Part shown: positions 63,736 to 64,000 of the stretch, piece after piece
Numbering within the stretch: the stretch's first letter is position 1
Layout of the letters: every line of letters begins with the position of its first letter
Assembly (NCBI RefSeq): GCF_036226405.1
Contig: NZ_CP108464.1
Coordinates: forward strand, 5,022,001-5,086,000
Reading direction: 5' to 3'
From: Streptomyces sp. NBC_01260
GTDB taxonomy: Bacteria; Actinomycetota; Actinomycetes; Streptomycetales; Streptomycetaceae
DNA: 64,000 bases
Program-made: the position numbers and the translations under genes
Notes under the pieces: generated by a model
Seen by the model: the letters and a program-made list of their open reading frames with translations, nothing else
Databases searched by the model: none
What the model was told of the DNA's origin: nothing

Positions 63736-64000
63736 GGAATTGGACCCCTGGGGGCGTACTTCTGCTCCGGACGGGCTTCCGGGAGGGTGTGCGGGGTCAC
63801 TCGCGACGCGAACGGGGCGGTTCCGGGGGTGTTGCGGGAGTGTGAACCGAGGGGGTGGTCCACCTCGCTCGGCGGCTCAAGGGCCAGCTCACAAGCGGTG
63901 AACAACGTTCGCCGCAGCGTCGTGGTTCCCTTCCGGGGCCATGACCTGGGTCACGTGGGCGGCGAAGTGTAGCAGAGGGTGGGGGATACCTTGTGAAGGG

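Larger units (their letters stand above)
63546..64000 (+). other. Upstream region of a gene beginning at or beyond the window end
   Basis: 455 bp without a complete gene. Apart from the terminator and the Rex-like site it has a TGACC-tg-GGTCA palindrome (63942-63953). A GTG at 63993 with a GGTGGGGGAT leader may be the first codon of the next gene; only two codons are visible. Confidence 0.4.

Overview
The window is very GC-rich, with GC-biased third codon positions, frequent GTG and TTG starts, and a set of genes typical of the chromosome core of a Streptomyces. Its two flanks are housekeeping. The left flank (1-6,570) is pth - rplY (long, Ctc-type L25) - prs - glmU with a tRNA-Gln, all on the minus strand, followed by an orphan NarL-type histidine kinase. 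The right flank (54,640-64,000) is mazG, a cytochrome P450, two tandem resuscitation-promoting factor (Rpf) genes, eno, a divIC/ftsB-like gene, a DUF501 gene and ppx/gppA. A cyclic-di-AMP (ydaO-type) riboswitch precedes the second rpf gene. A Rex-like operator lies at the extreme right, probably in front of a gene just outside the window.

The middle is a mixture. At 6,580-11,520 is a divergent group of polymorphic-toxin-type domains without secretion signals: a YwqJ-like deaminase with a SUKH-3 protein on the minus strand, and a WHH-nuclease/SUKH fusion with an 856-aa SUKH-4 protein carrying a collagen-like linker on the plus strand. A DivIVA-like coiled-coil gene, a MarR/DHA2-transporter pair with a palindromic operator, a second DHA2 transporter, an FtsX-type ABC transporter and mfd follow. 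Next come an ArsR/MFS operon with stacked operators, decayed remnants of an RsbW-like ATPase and of two UTRA genes (26,480-27,650), and a TetR/SCO6745-family divergent pair.

The most unusual stretch is 29,490-43,670. It holds a secreted HNH lipoprotein, a small membrane protein, and a BMP-family gene whose 3' part has been replaced, out of frame, by a giant RHS/YD-repeat polymorphic toxin gene that lacks its own 5' end. The RHS protein has DNRLRE, three LamG segments, YD repeats, a lysine-rich segment, a HINT domain and a GH-E-like nuclease tip, and is followed by a SUFU-family immunity gene. Downstream lies an orphan module: a 465-bp near-copy of the RHS core, a frameshifted HNH toxin tip and its SUKH-like immunity gene. 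This is the layout expected for toxin-tip replacement by homologous recombination.

From 45,197 to 53,814 a candidate poly-gamma-glutamate (or related polyamide) export locus runs on the plus strand: a CapA-like lipoprotein, a large Cache/HAMP membrane protein, PgsB/CapB with an unusual acidic and His/Gln-rich tail, PgsC/CapC, an NlpC/P60-type hydrolase, a GtrB-like glycosyltransferase and a GtrA-like flippase. The last five are packed with 4-bp overlaps or short gaps, except for one 138-bp gap before gtrB. All family assignments come from reading motifs and protein architecture by eye; no database search was run.
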